Of a stretch of 39,959 nt of DNA, positions 18,237 to 25,598 are shown piece after piece. The stretch's first letter is position 1. The number at the start of each line of letters is the position of its first letter. Source of the DNA: Isosphaera sp. (GTDB lineage Bacteria > Planctomycetota > Phycisphaerae > Phycisphaerales > UBA1924); contig PNJV01000019.1 of the NCBI GenBank assembly GCA_013822085.1, positions 1-39,959 on the forward strand, written 5' to 3'. The translations under genes and the position numbers were made by a program. The notes beneath the pieces were generated by a model. It did no database searches. It saw only the letters and a program-made list of their open reading frames with translations, and was not told the origin of the DNA.

Positions 18237-20075
18237 ATGGCCAGCATCCCACGCCCTACCGACGAACCCCACGCACACCCTCACGATCACGATCACGCCC
18301 ACGACGGGCCCTACCTGGCCACCAAAGGCGGCATCGTCGCCACCGTCATCGATTGGGCCACCACGGTCGATCACAAGAAGATCGGCGTGATGTACCTCTT
18401 TGCGGTGCTGTTCATGTTCTTCCTGGGCGGCCTGGCGGCCCTGGCGGTGCGTGTGGAGCTCTTCGAGCCCACGCGGACCCTGGAGGTCTACAACGCCGCC
18501 ACGGGCCAGAGCACCACGTCGGTGGCCGGGCAGGTCTTCGCCCAGTCAGCGACGGACGTGGCCGCGGGCAACCAGGTGTACAACCGGGTCTTCACGCTCC
18601 ACGGCCTGATCATGGTCTTCCTGGTGATCGTGCCGATGGTCCCGGCGTCGCTGGGCAACTTCCTGCTGCCGCTGATGCTCGGGGCCAAGGACGTGGCCTT
18701 CCCGCGCCTCAACCTGCTCTCGTGGTACATCTACGTGGTGGGCTCGATGTTCGCGCTGGTCTCGGCCCTGGCCGGGGGCGTCGACACCGGCTGGACCTTC
18801 TACACGCCCTACAGCACCACCACCGAGCCGGGGCACTGGAAGGTGGTCTCGATGGTCGCTGCGGCGTTCATCCTGGGCTTCTCGTCGATCCTGACCGGGC
18901 TCAACTTCGTCGTGACCGTCCACAAGCTGCGCGCCCCGGGCCAGGGGTGGTTCGACATGCCCCTGTTCGTGTGGGGCATGTACGGCACGGCGATCATCCA
19001 GGTCCTGGCCACCCCCGTCATCGGGATCACGCTGCTGCTGCTCATCCTCGAGCGGCTCTTCCTGATCGGTATCTTCGACCCGCGCCTCAGCGGCGACCCG
19101 GTGCTCTTCCAGCACTTCTTCTGGTTCTACAGCCACCCGGTGGTGTACGTGATGATCCTGCCCGGCATGGCGATCATCAGCGAGGTGATCGCGATCTACT
19201 CGCGCAAGAAGGTCTTCGGCTACCGAGCGGTGGCGTTCAGCTCGCTGGCCATCGCGGCGATCTCGTTCATCGTCTGGGGCCACCACCTGTTCACGTCCGA
19301 GGGGGAGGTCGCCGCGACGGTCTTTAGCGCCCTGACGTTCCTGGTGGCCCTGCCCTCGGCGGTGAAGGTCTTCAACTGGATCGGCACGCTGTACAAGGGC
19401 TCGATCGAGCTGACCACCGGCATGTGGTACGCGCTGGGGTTCTTGTTCCTGTTCTCCATCGGCGGGCTGACGGGGCTCTTCCTGGGCGCGCTGTCGGTGG
19501 ACCTGCACCTGCACGACACGTACTTCGTCGTGGCCCACTTCCACTACGTGATGATGGGCGGGACGGTCATCGCCTTCATGGCCGGGCTGCACATGTGGTG
19601 GCCCAAGATGTTCGGGCGCATGTACAACGAGTCGCTGGGCAAGCTCGGGTTCTGGCTGGTCTTTGTCGGCTTCAACCTGACGTTCTTCCCGCAGTTCATC
19701 ATGGGCGTGCAGGGGATGCCGCGGCGGTACGCCTCGTACCAGGACGAGTACCTGATCTATCACCAGCTCTCGACGGTCGGCGCCTTTACGCTCCTGGCCG
19801 GGTTCCTGGTGCACCTGGTGAACTTCGCCCAATCGCTCCTCTACGGCCGCAAGGCCCCGCCCAACCCCTGGGGCGGCCTGACGCTGGAGTGGACCGACGC
19901 CGACTCGCCCCCGACGACCCACAACTTCGCCCAGGAGCCCGTGATCACCCACGGCCCGTACGACTTCGACGACGTGTACCCGCCGCAGGCCAAGCCGGGC
20001 GAGTTCACGCTCCCGCCGCCGCTGCCGGGCCGGCGCGTGGTCACGGTGGCCACGCCCCACGCGCGCAGCGAGTAA
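18237..20075 (+). CDS. ctaD: Cytochrome c oxidase subunit I, A2 type
   Basis: 612 residues, with GGAG upstream of the ATG. Twelve-helix heme-copper oxidase core. Ligands: [10 protein letters not shown] (low-spin heme a His), FYSHPVVY with CuB ligand His300 and the cross-linked Tyr304, HH at 349-350 (CuB), and [11 protein letters not shown] with His434 (heme a3) and His436 (heme a). The Glu of A1 oxidases (HPEVY) is replaced by Val302, and Tyr298-Ser299 precede the His. This YS signature marks the A2 subfamily, as in Rhodothermus and Thermus caa3 oxidases. The N-terminus is His-rich ([12 protein letters not shown]). A C-terminal extension of about 70 residues is Pro-rich. Inner membrane; reduces oxygen and pumps protons. 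Confidence 0.96.
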   Translation: MASIPRPTDEPHAHPHDHDHAHDGPYLATKGGIVATVIDWATTVDHKKIGVMYLFAVLFMFFLGGLAALAVRVELFEPTRTLEVYNAATGQSTTSVAGQVFAQSATDVAAGNQVYNRVFTLHGLIMVFLVIVPMVPASLGNFLLPLMLGAKDVAFPRLNLLSWYIYVVGSMFALVSALAGGVDTGWTFYTPYSTTTEPGHWKVVSMVAAAFILGFSSILTGLNFVVTVHKLRAPGQGWFDMPLFVWGMYGTAIIQVLATPVIGITLLLLILERLFLIGIFDPRLSGDPVLFQHFFWFYSHPVVYVMILPGMAIISEVIAIYSRKKVFGYRAVAFSSLAIAAISFIVWGHHLFTSEGEVAATVFSALTFLVALPSAVKVFNWIGTLYKGSIELTTGMWYALGFLFLFSIGGLTGLFLGALSVDLHLHDTYFVVAHFHYVMMGGTVIAFMAGLHMWWPKMFGRMYNESLGKLGFWLVFVGFNLTFFPQFIMGVQGMPRRYASYQDEYLIYHQLSTVGAFTLLAGFLVHLVNFAQSLLYGRKAPPNPWGGLTLEWTDADSPPTTHNFAQEPVITHGPYDFDDVYPPQAKPGEFTLPPPLPGRRVVTVATPHARSE

Positions 20076-20150
20076 CCCCACAACCCCCCCCACCCCCCTC
20101 GCACGCCCTCCCCGCACACCCCCTCCACGCCCCGGACCAGGAGCCCGCCC

Positions 20151-20846
20151 GTGTCCACACTCAGCATGGATCAGCCCGGCCAGGCCGACGGCGCCCCGGC
20201 CCCGCCGATCCACGAGACGGCCACCCACGCCCACCACTTCCGCGATCGCGACCACGAGTTCGACGCGGCCAAGATGGGCGTGTGGCTCTTCCTGGCCACG
20301 GAGGTCCTGCTCTTTAGCGGCCTGTTCATGTACTACGCGGCGATGCGCTACCTGCACCCGGAGGCCTTCCGGCACGGCTCGTCGCTCTTGGACTGGCGCT
20401 GGGGCCTGATCAACACCGCGGTGCTGCTCATGTCATCCTTCACCGCCGCCGCCGCGGTGCGCGACGCCCAGCTGGGCCGCCAGGGGTGGCTCAAGCTGAA
20501 CCTGCTGCTGACCTGCCTGGCCGGCCTGGCGTTCCTGGTGATCAAGTTCGTCTTCGAGTACTACCCCAAGTGGCTGGCCGGCGAGCTGCCCGGCAAGTAC
20601 TACACCTACCCCAACTGGGAGGACCCCAACGAGGTGCACTGGTGGGGCCTCTACTGGGCCGCCACCGGCGTGCACGCCACGCACGTGCTCATCGGCATCG
20701 GGCTCTACGCCTGGATGTTCGTCCGCGCGTTCCTGGGCTACTACGGCCCCAAGCGCTACATGATGGTCGAGGGCACGGCCCTGTACTGGCACATCGTCGA
20801 CATCGTCTGGATCTTCCTCTTCCCGATGCTGTACCTGATCCACTGA
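20151..20846 (+). CDS. ctaE: Cytochrome c oxidase subunit III
   Basis: 231 residues from a GTG at 20151 with AGGAG at 20139-20143. It has a His-rich soluble leader (HETATHAHHFRDRDHEF, residues 21-37), then about five helices: KMGVWLFLATEVLLFSGLFM, NTAVLLMSSFTAAAAV, LLLTCLAGLAFLVIKFVFEY, YWAATGVHATHVLIGIGLYA and WHIVDIVWIFLFPMLYLIH. The family Glu in TEVLLF and the His-x-x-His stretch are present. This is a structural core subunit that stabilises proton uptake in subunit I. The 75-bp spacer before it is C-rich with almost no G. Confidence 0.94.
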   Translation: MSTLSMDQPGQADGAPAPPIHETATHAHHFRDRDHEFDAAKMGVWLFLATEVLLFSGLFMYYAAMRYLHPEAFRHGSSLLDWRWGLINTAVLLMSSFTAAAAVRDAQLGRQGWLKLNLLLTCLAGLAFLVIKFVFEYYPKWLAGELPGKYYTYPNWEDPNEVHWWGLYWAATGVHATHVLIGIGLYAWMFVRAFLGYYGPKRYMMVEGTALYWHIVDIVWIFLFPMLYLIH

Positions 20847-20955
20847 CACCCCCTCTGCGCTCCGCACTCACTCTCCGCCCCCGCCCCCCGCAGCACCACG
20901 CACCGATCCCCCGCGCCGCGGCCGGTCCCGCCGGCCGCACACCCGGAGCCTCACG

Positions 20956-21819
20956 ATGGCCCACCACGCACACCCGCCGCACGGTCACGCCGGCCACGGC
21001 ATCGAGTCCCCCGGCGCAGCCGAGGCCCACTCGCACGCGCACACCGTGGTCCCCATGCGCGTGCTGGTGCTGGTCCTGATGGCGCTGCTGGGCTTCACGT
21101 TCCTGACGGTCCTGGCGGCCAGCATCGAGCAGTGGGTCTCAGCGACCTTCGACGTGGTGATCCCGCAGTGGGTCAACGTCGCTGTGGCCCTCTCGATCGC
21201 GGTGGTCAAGAGCCTGCTGGTGGCCGCGTTCTTCATGGCCCTGCGCTACGACAACCCCACCAACGCGCTGGTGGCCTTCTTCACCGTCATCACCCTGGCC
21301 TTCTTCCTGGGCTTTACGATGATCGACCTGGGCAACCGCGACGCGGTCTACGCCAAGAAGGCCCAGTACATCGCCGACGGCGGGACGGGCTACCACGCCG
21401 CCGGCACCACCCAGGCGCAGCGGGCCCGCGAGATCGCCTCGCAGGAGTCCATCGACCTGATCGCGCGCGACCAGCCCCTGCCCAAGCACCTGGCCAAGTT
21501 CTGCGTCCTGGAGATCGAGCGATTCCACGCCCAGGCCAAGGAGCTGCCCGAGTACCTCAGGACCTTCCAGGCCCGCAGGGAGCACCTGGGCAAGAACTAC
21601 CACGACGACGGCCACGGCGCTCACGGCGGCCACGGCGCCTTGGCCAGGCCCGACCACGCCACGCCCAACGCGGCCGTGATCCGCTCCGGCCTGACTCTCC
21701 CCGAGCTGGGCGGCAAGGGCCACAGCGATGAGCACCACGCCCCAGCCGATCATCACAACCCCGCCGATCACCACACCCCCGCCCCCGGCGGCGACACCCC
21801 CGCCCAGCCCGCCGATTGA
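20956..21819 (+). CDS. ctaF: Cytochrome c oxidase subunit IV-like protein with long His-rich C-terminal extension
   Basis: 287 residues; prokaryotic caa3 subunit IV is usually about 100-120. GGAG at 20945-20948 supports the ATG. Residues 1-30 are His-rich (HHAHPPHGHAGHG, HSHAH). Three helices follow at about 34-56, 73-96 (VKSLLVAAFFMALRYDNP is typical of the family) and 103-122. Residues 123-287 form an extension absent from typical members: a charged, probably helical stretch with DLIARDQPLPKHLAKF and ELPEYLRTFQARREHLG, then a disordered His/Gly/Pro tail with repeated HHAPAD/HHNPAD/HHTPAP units. The core role is assembly or stability of the oxidase; the extension has no known role. Confidence 0.85.
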   Translation: MAHHAHPPHGHAGHGIESPGAAEAHSHAHTVVPMRVLVLVLMALLGFTFLTVLAASIEQWVSATFDVVIPQWVNVAVALSIAVVKSLLVAAFFMALRYDNPTNALVAFFTVITLAFFLGFTMIDLGNRDAVYAKKAQYIADGGTGYHAAGTTQAQRAREIASQESIDLIARDQPLPKHLAKFCVLEIERFHAQAKELPEYLRTFQARREHLGKNYHDDGHGAHGGHGALARPDHATPNAAVIRSGLTLPELGGKGHSDEHHAPADHHNPADHHTPAPGGDTPAQPAD

Positions 21820-21858
21820 GCCGCGGCCGAGGCGGTCGAACACACAAAGGTGGACCCC

Positions 21859-22710
21859 GTGCCCTCACCCAAGACCATCGGCCTGCTGATCGCCGCGGTG
21901 TGCTCGGCGGTGGCCCTCGGCTCGGGCTACGCCATGGCGCGCCGGGTCGGCAACTACAACCTCCGCAACCCGCCGCAGCTCTTTGATTGCCGCCAGATCG
22001 AGGACCGCGACTTCACCTTCGCCGGCCGCCCGGTCAGGCTCGAGGACGCCGCCGACGAGCACGGCCGCAGCGCGGTCCGCCTGACCTACGGCGACCGCTC
22101 GGTCACCTTCGCGGTGCACCCGCCGGTGATCAAGAACTTCGGTGACCTGGGCCCCTACGCCGACTGGCTGGCCGTGGTGGAGCTCTCGCCGCTGGAGCTG
22201 GGCAGGATCGTCACCGACGAGCACGGCGTGGCCCCGCGGCGGCTGGCGGTGATCAACCGCAACACCGCCGGCTTCGACCCCGACACCTGGGGCTCGGTCC
22301 GCGTCAAGGACTGGCTCTTTGACATCTACGAGCTGACGCCCGCGGGGGACATCGACAGGTCCACGCACCAGTTCCAGACCAGGAACCGCGTCAGCGGCGC
22401 GATGGAGACCCCCGCCGAGGTCGAGGCCCGCCGGGAGCTGGAGAAGGCCGGCCGCGCGCCGCCACCGCCCGACCAGGCCATCACCGACGTGCGGCCGATC
22501 GCCGAGCGGTCGTGGCAGTGGCAGGCGGCGCTGTTCGCTGTGCCGCGCGGGCAGGTGTCGCGCTACCGCTTCCGCACCGACGCTGTGGCGGGCAACCTCA
22601 CCACCGAGGGCATGGGCTGGACGCTCCCGCTCACCGGCTTCTCGATGATGGGAGCGCTGGTCGGCATGGGCGTGTTCCTCTCGGGCTTTGTGGCCCGGCG
22701 GACTGTCTGA
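21859..22710 (+). CDS. Two-helix membrane protein of unknown function at end of cox train
   Basis: 283 residues from a GTG at 21859, chosen because AAGGTGG lies 5 bases upstream; a GTG at 21850 would add three residues. One helix lies near the N-terminus (about residues 6-24) and one near the C-terminus (about 255-277, FSMMGALVGMGVFLSGFVA), with a large loop of about 220 residues between them that begins NPPQLFDC. This two-anchor topology and the place after oxidase genes resemble SURF1, an oxidase assembly factor, but I do not see convincing SURF1 sequence motifs. It may be a lineage-specific assembly factor or subunit. Last gene of the train; the next gene is convergent. Confidence 0.8.
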   Translation: MPSPKTIGLLIAAVCSAVALGSGYAMARRVGNYNLRNPPQLFDCRQIEDRDFTFAGRPVRLEDAADEHGRSAVRLTYGDRSVTFAVHPPVIKNFGDLGPYADWLAVVELSPLELGRIVTDEHGVAPRRLAVINRNTAGFDPDTWGSVRVKDWLFDIYELTPAGDIDRSTHQFQTRNRVSGAMETPAEVEARRELEKAGRAPPPPDQAITDVRPIAERSWQWQAALFAVPRGQVSRYRFRTDAVAGNLTTEGMGWTLPLTGFSMMGALVGMGVFLSGFVARRTV

Positions 22711-22760
22711 GCGGGTCGGCTGAAGCGCGACATCGCGGTGCAACGCCGCTGAGGCGCTGA

Positions 22761-22812
22761 CGCGATCGCACAGGCCGGACCACTCGATCGTGCGCTGGCG
22801 CAGGCGATCGCG
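22761..22812. terminator. Inverted repeat in convergent spacer (possible bidirectional terminator)
   Basis: CGCGATCGC at 22761-22769 is the exact reverse complement of GCGATCGCG at 22804-22812, giving a 9-bp stem with a 34-base loop. It lies in the 123-bp gap between two convergent genes, where termination is expected on both strands. There is no T-run, so Rho-independent termination is not typical. Each arm is itself near-palindromic, so it could instead be a protein site. Confidence 0.3.
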
Positions 22813-22833
22813 AGCTGGCTCAGGCGGGCCCGA

Positions 22834-23700
22834 TCACTTGAAGACGTCGGGGTTTGGCGGCGTCGGGGCCTGCCGGCGCTCGGGCAGTGGGGCCGGGGCC
22901 GGTGCCGAGTCGAGCGTGGAGCGGACCAGGTACACCTCGACGCGGCGGTTGGCGGGGGTGTTGCCGGTGCCGGAGTTGGCCACCGCGGGGCGGCTCTCGC
23001 CCCAGCCGGCGATCTCGACCTTGTTGGGGCTCAGGCCGCCGGAGACGAGCGCGCCGTGGACGGAGATGGCCCTGAAGGCGGAGAGCTCGAGGTTGTTCTT
23101 GAACGGGCGCCCGGCCACGGCGCGGACGCGCTGGGCGTCGGTGTGCCCGACGACGCGCACGTCGTACTGCTGGGCCGAGGGGGTCTGGCGGAGGATCCGC
23201 GCCAGCTCGCCGACGGTCTGCTGGCCCTGGGCCGTCAGCTCGTAGGAGCCGGAGGCGAAGGTGACGTCGCTGGTGAAGCGGAGCAGGCCGCGGGCCGGGT
23301 CGTAGCTGAGCACGTTGGGGAAGCGCTCGGCCAGCTCGGCCAGCGCGCTGTCGGTGGCGGCGTCGAGCGGCCCGACCCCGATGCCGGCCAGGCGGGAGTC
23401 CAGGTCGCGCAGGGCGCGGTCGCGGGCTTCGAGCTCGGCCTGGAGCTGGGCGATGAGGCGCTGGGCCTCGTCCTGGGTCAGCTCGCCGCGGTTGGCCCGG
23501 GAGCGCAGCTCCTCGATGGCGCGCTCGGCGCGGGCCTTCTCCTCGCGCAGGGCCTGGTTCTCAGCCGTCAGCGCGCTGATGGCGTCGCGCTGCTTGTCGT
23601 ACTCCGACTGGTTGACGCAGCCGCCCAGGCCGGCCCCGGCCATCAGCAGGGCCGGCAGCGCCAGGGTGCGGATGCGGGCGATACGGTCCAGCGTGTGCAT
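22834..23700 (-). CDS. OmpA-family peptidoglycan-binding lipoprotein with coiled coil
   Basis: 288 residues from the ATG at 23700, with GGAG about 8 bases upstream. A signal peptide with lipobox LGGC (Cys near residue 27) is followed by a coiled-coil region of about 75 residues (SALTAENQALREEKARAERA; AQLQAELEARDRALRDLDSR). The C-terminal OmpA/MotB domain begins near residue 140: FASGSYELTAQGQ, VRVVGHTDAQRV, NLELSAFRAISV, GWGESRPAV and NRRVEVYLV. Such domains bind peptidoglycan and tether the outer membrane or an envelope complex. The short C-terminus is Pro-rich. It is longer than Pal and lacks tol neighbours, so I do not call it Pal. Divergent from the amidohydrolase. Confidence 0.88.
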   Translation of the reverse strand: MHTLDRIARIRTLALPALLMAGAGLGGCVNQSEYDKQRDAISALTAENQALREEKARAERAIEELRSRANRGELTQDEAQRLIAQLQAELEARDRALRDLDSRLAGIGVGPLDAATDSALAELAERFPNVLSYDPARGLLRFTSDVTFASGSYELTAQGQQTVGELARILRQTPSAQQYDVRVVGHTDAQRVRAVAGRPFKNNLELSAFRAISVHGALVSGGLSPNKVEIAGWGESRPAVANSGTGNTPANRRVEVYLVRSTLDSAPAPAPLPERRQAPTPPNPDVFK

Positions 23701-23743
23701 GCTCTGCTCCGGCAGGAGTTGGGTGGTGCCGACGGTGCGGGGC

Positions 23744-23810
23744 TCGGTCCGGCCCGGCGCGCAACGATACGCCCGGCGGATCTGTCCGCGTGCGTGACGG
23801 ATCGGTCCGG
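23744..23810. promoter_or_regulatory. Operator-like repeats between the OmpA lipoprotein and amidohydrolase genes
   Basis: Two 12-bp elements of the form CGGA-N4-TCCG lie at 23777-23788 (CGGATCTGTCCG) and 23798-23809 (CGGATCGGTCCG), exactly 21 bp apart, about two helical turns. Each is a palindrome in its outer four bases. A further exact copy of the nonamer TCGGTCCGG (as at 23802-23810) lies at 23744-23752. The spacing and symmetry suit a dimeric regulator in a divergent promoter region of 123 bp. No strong -35/-10 pair is visible. Confidence 0.4.
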
Positions 23811-23823
23811 AGCTCATCAAGCC

Positions 23824-25380
23824 GTGAATAAAGACCCGACGGCATCGATCGCGGCGGACATCCGACAGGCCCTGGGCGACGGCCCTTTGGGCCCCGATGG
23901 CCGTGCCACGCTGCTGATCAGCGCCGCCGGCGTGGCCGACGACCGCGGCGTGCTGGCGGCGCCGGGGGCGGTGCTGGTCGGGCTCGGGCGGGTGCGGCCC
24001 GAGCCCGTGGCGCCCGAGGTGCCGGCGGTCCGGGCCGGCTCGGTCCGGGTGCTCGCGGTGGGGAGCCCCAGCGACGTGGCAGGGCACCCCGGGGCGCGGG
24101 GCGCGGCGCGGGCGGACGCGCCGGGGGCGGTGCTGGTCCCCGGGCTGGTCAACGCGCACACGCACCTGGACCTGACCCACATCGGCCCCAGGCCCGCGCA
24201 GGGCGGCTTCATCGGCTTTGCGCGCGCGGTCATCGCGGGGCGCCACCGCGCAGCGGCGGCGATCGAGGCGTCGGCCCGGCGGGGCGCGGTCGCGTCGCTG
24301 CGGGGCGGCGTCGTGGCCGTCGGGGACATCGCTGGCGCAGCGGTTGACGGCGGCGATCCCTCCGCGGGGTGGCGCGCGGTGCGAGCGGCGCTGGCGGGCC
24401 TGCTCTCGGGCGTGTGCGCCGCCGAGGTGATCGACCTGCGCGGGGCCGGGGTGCCGGCGGGTGTGGCCCAGGGCGGGCCGTGGTGGGACGCCGCGGCGGA
24501 GCCCACGAGCGGTCGGCCGCGCTTGCGCTGCGGCGTGAGCCCGCACGCCCCGTACACCGTGCCGCTGGAGACGTACCGGGCCATGCGCCCGCTGGCCGCT
24601 GCGGGCGCGCCGATCGTCACGCACTTGGCCGAGACGCCCGAGGAGCGGCGGCTGCTGACGCGCGGCGACGGCCCGCTGGCGGGCTTCTTCGAGGCTGCCG
24701 GGCTGTGGGACAGCGCGATGGCGGCGCGTTTTTCAGCAGCGGGCGTAGCGGGCGTAGCGGGCGCGGGGGGTGCGGGGGGTGGGGGGGGGCAGGGGGCGTG
24801 GAGCGGCGGAGGGCCGCGGTCGCCGGTGGCGCACCTGGCCCGGGCCCTGGACGCGTGGTCGCCCAAAGAACGAAGCAGGGTGACCCTCGTGCACCTCAAC
24901 GACCTGGACGACCAGGACGCCGACTGGGTCGCGCAGTCCGGGTGCGCGGTGGTGTACTGCCCGCGGTCGTCGGCGTACTTCGATGCGCCGCAACACTTTG
25001 GGGCCCACCGGTACCGCCAGCTGCGCGCGCGCGGCGTGCCGGTGGCCCTGGGCACGGACTCGGTCATGAACCTGCCCCCGAGCCGGGACGGCGTTGAGAC
25101 GATCAGCGTGCTCGACGAGGCCCGGGCGCTGGTCCAGCGAGACGGCCTTGGGCCGGACATCGCGCTGGGGCTGATCACCACCCAGGGTGCGCGGGTGCTG
25201 GGGCAGCCCGAGGAGGGGTTTCGCATCCAGAGCGGGGGGTGGCTGGCGGGGCTTGTGGCTGTGGGCGTGCCGGGGATCCGATCTGGTACAGCTCGGTCAA
25301 CGGTTCTCGACGCGGTCTTTGGCGAGGATGGCCCGGTGGAGCTGTTGCTGGTGGCGGATCTGGCGAGCGCAGGCGGGTAA
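23824..25380 (+). CDS. Metal-dependent amidohydrolase (cytosine deaminase/chlorohydrolase-like)
   Basis: 518 residues from a GTG at 23824; no strong ribosome binding site is visible, so the start is uncertain. TIM-barrel amidohydrolase motifs appear in order: NAHTHLDLTHIG with metal ligands His112 and His114, HLAETPEE with His267, VHLNDLDDQD with His357, and LGTDSVMN with Asp412. This set is typical of the TrzN/MtaD/guanine deaminase branch. The natural substrate cannot be read from the sequence; deamination of an adenine-like nucleoside is one option. Residues about 306-330 are a Gly/Ala low-complexity insertion encoded by a GCGGGCGTA repeat and G-tracts. Divergent from the OmpA lipoprotein. 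Confidence 0.85.
   Translation: MNKDPTASIAADIRQALGDGPLGPDGRATLLISAAGVADDRGVLAAPGAVLVGLGRVRPEPVAPEVPAVRAGSVRVLAVGSPSDVAGHPGARGAARADAPGAVLVPGLVNAHTHLDLTHIGPRPAQGGFIGFARAVIAGRHRAAAAIEASARRGAVASLRGGVVAVGDIAGAAVDGGDPSAGWRAVRAALAGLLSGVCAAEVIDLRGAGVPAGVAQGGPWWDAAAEPTSGRPRLRCGVSPHAPYTVPLETYRAMRPLAAAGAPIVTHLAETPEERRLLTRGDGPLAGFFEAAGLWDSAMAARFSAAGVAGVAGAGGAGGGGGQGAWSGGGPRSPVAHLARALDAWSPKERSRVTLVHLNDLDDQDADWVAQSGCAVVYCPRSSAYFDAPQHFGAHRYRQLRARGVPVALGTDSVMNLPPSRDGVETISVLDEARALVQRDGLGPDIALGLITTQGARVLGQPEEGFRIQSGGWLAGLVAVGVPGIRSGTARSTVLDAVFGEDGPVELLLVADLASAGG
24739..24802 (+). repeat. Nonamer tandem repeat and G-tracts inside the amidohydrolase gene
   Basis: GCGGGCGTA repeats twice and a third partial copy follows (24739-24764), then G-tracts of six to ten run to about 24797. 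The reading frame stays open and gives a Gly/Ala/Val linker between the His267 and His357 segments. Such tracts are prone to slippage, and the minus-strand C-tracts and plus-strand G-tracts could form quadruplex or i-motif structures. Confidence 0.6.
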
Positions 25381-25395
25381 GAGATGCGGAAAACC

Positions 25396-25442
25396 AGAGT
25401 AATTTCCCAGTAGACAGGAAAACGGAACTCTGGGCATATTGT
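25396..25442 (+). promoter_or_regulatory. Promoter and AGAGTAATTT element upstream of the resB-like gene
   Basis: The decamer AGAGTAATTT (25396-25405) is identical to the one at 15831-15840 before sco. Six bases later is TAGACA (25411-25416, 5 of 6 to the -35 consensus), and after an 18-bp spacer CATATT (25435-25440, 4 of 6 to the -10). The island is AT-rich against a very GC-rich background and lies 16 bp after the amidohydrolase stop. It probably starts the resB-ccsA transcript. Confidence 0.5.
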
Positions 25443-25550
25443 TCTGTGCTACGGCGCGCTGTGCGTAGGGGGCGTGAACAGGCCGGGCGGCGGCGGGCGG
25501 CGACCGGGCGGGAACTGGGAGTGAGCGGTCGAGGGTGGAAGGCGGCGAGC

Positions 25551-25583
25551 GGGGGGGTGGGGGGGTGGGGGTGGGGGTGGGGG
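25551..25583 (+). promoter_or_regulatory. G-tract array (quadruplex-forming) just before the resB-like start
   Basis: Thirty-three bases consist only of G runs of five to seven separated by single T bases. This fits the most stable class of intramolecular parallel quadruplex (four or more G-runs with one-base loops). It ends 4 bases before the GGAGG ribosome binding site (25587-25591) of the TTG start at 25599. In mRNA it could block or time ribosome access; in DNA it could pause polymerase. If translation instead starts at GTG 25521, the array encodes a Gly/Trp-rich leader. Confidence 0.55.
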
Positions 25584-25598
25584 CATGGAGGCGCGGGC

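Noticed and set aside
21859-22710. Naming the two-helix protein SURF1
   Set aside because: Only topology and position agree; no SURF1 sequence signature could be recognised.
22761-22812. GCGATCGC octamers as HIP1-type repeats
   Set aside because: Only two copies noticed here and both belong to one inverted repeat; HIP1 abundance would need genome-wide counts.
22834-23700. Naming the OmpA-type lipoprotein Pal
   Set aside because: It has a long coiled coil before the OmpA domain and no tol-pal neighbours.
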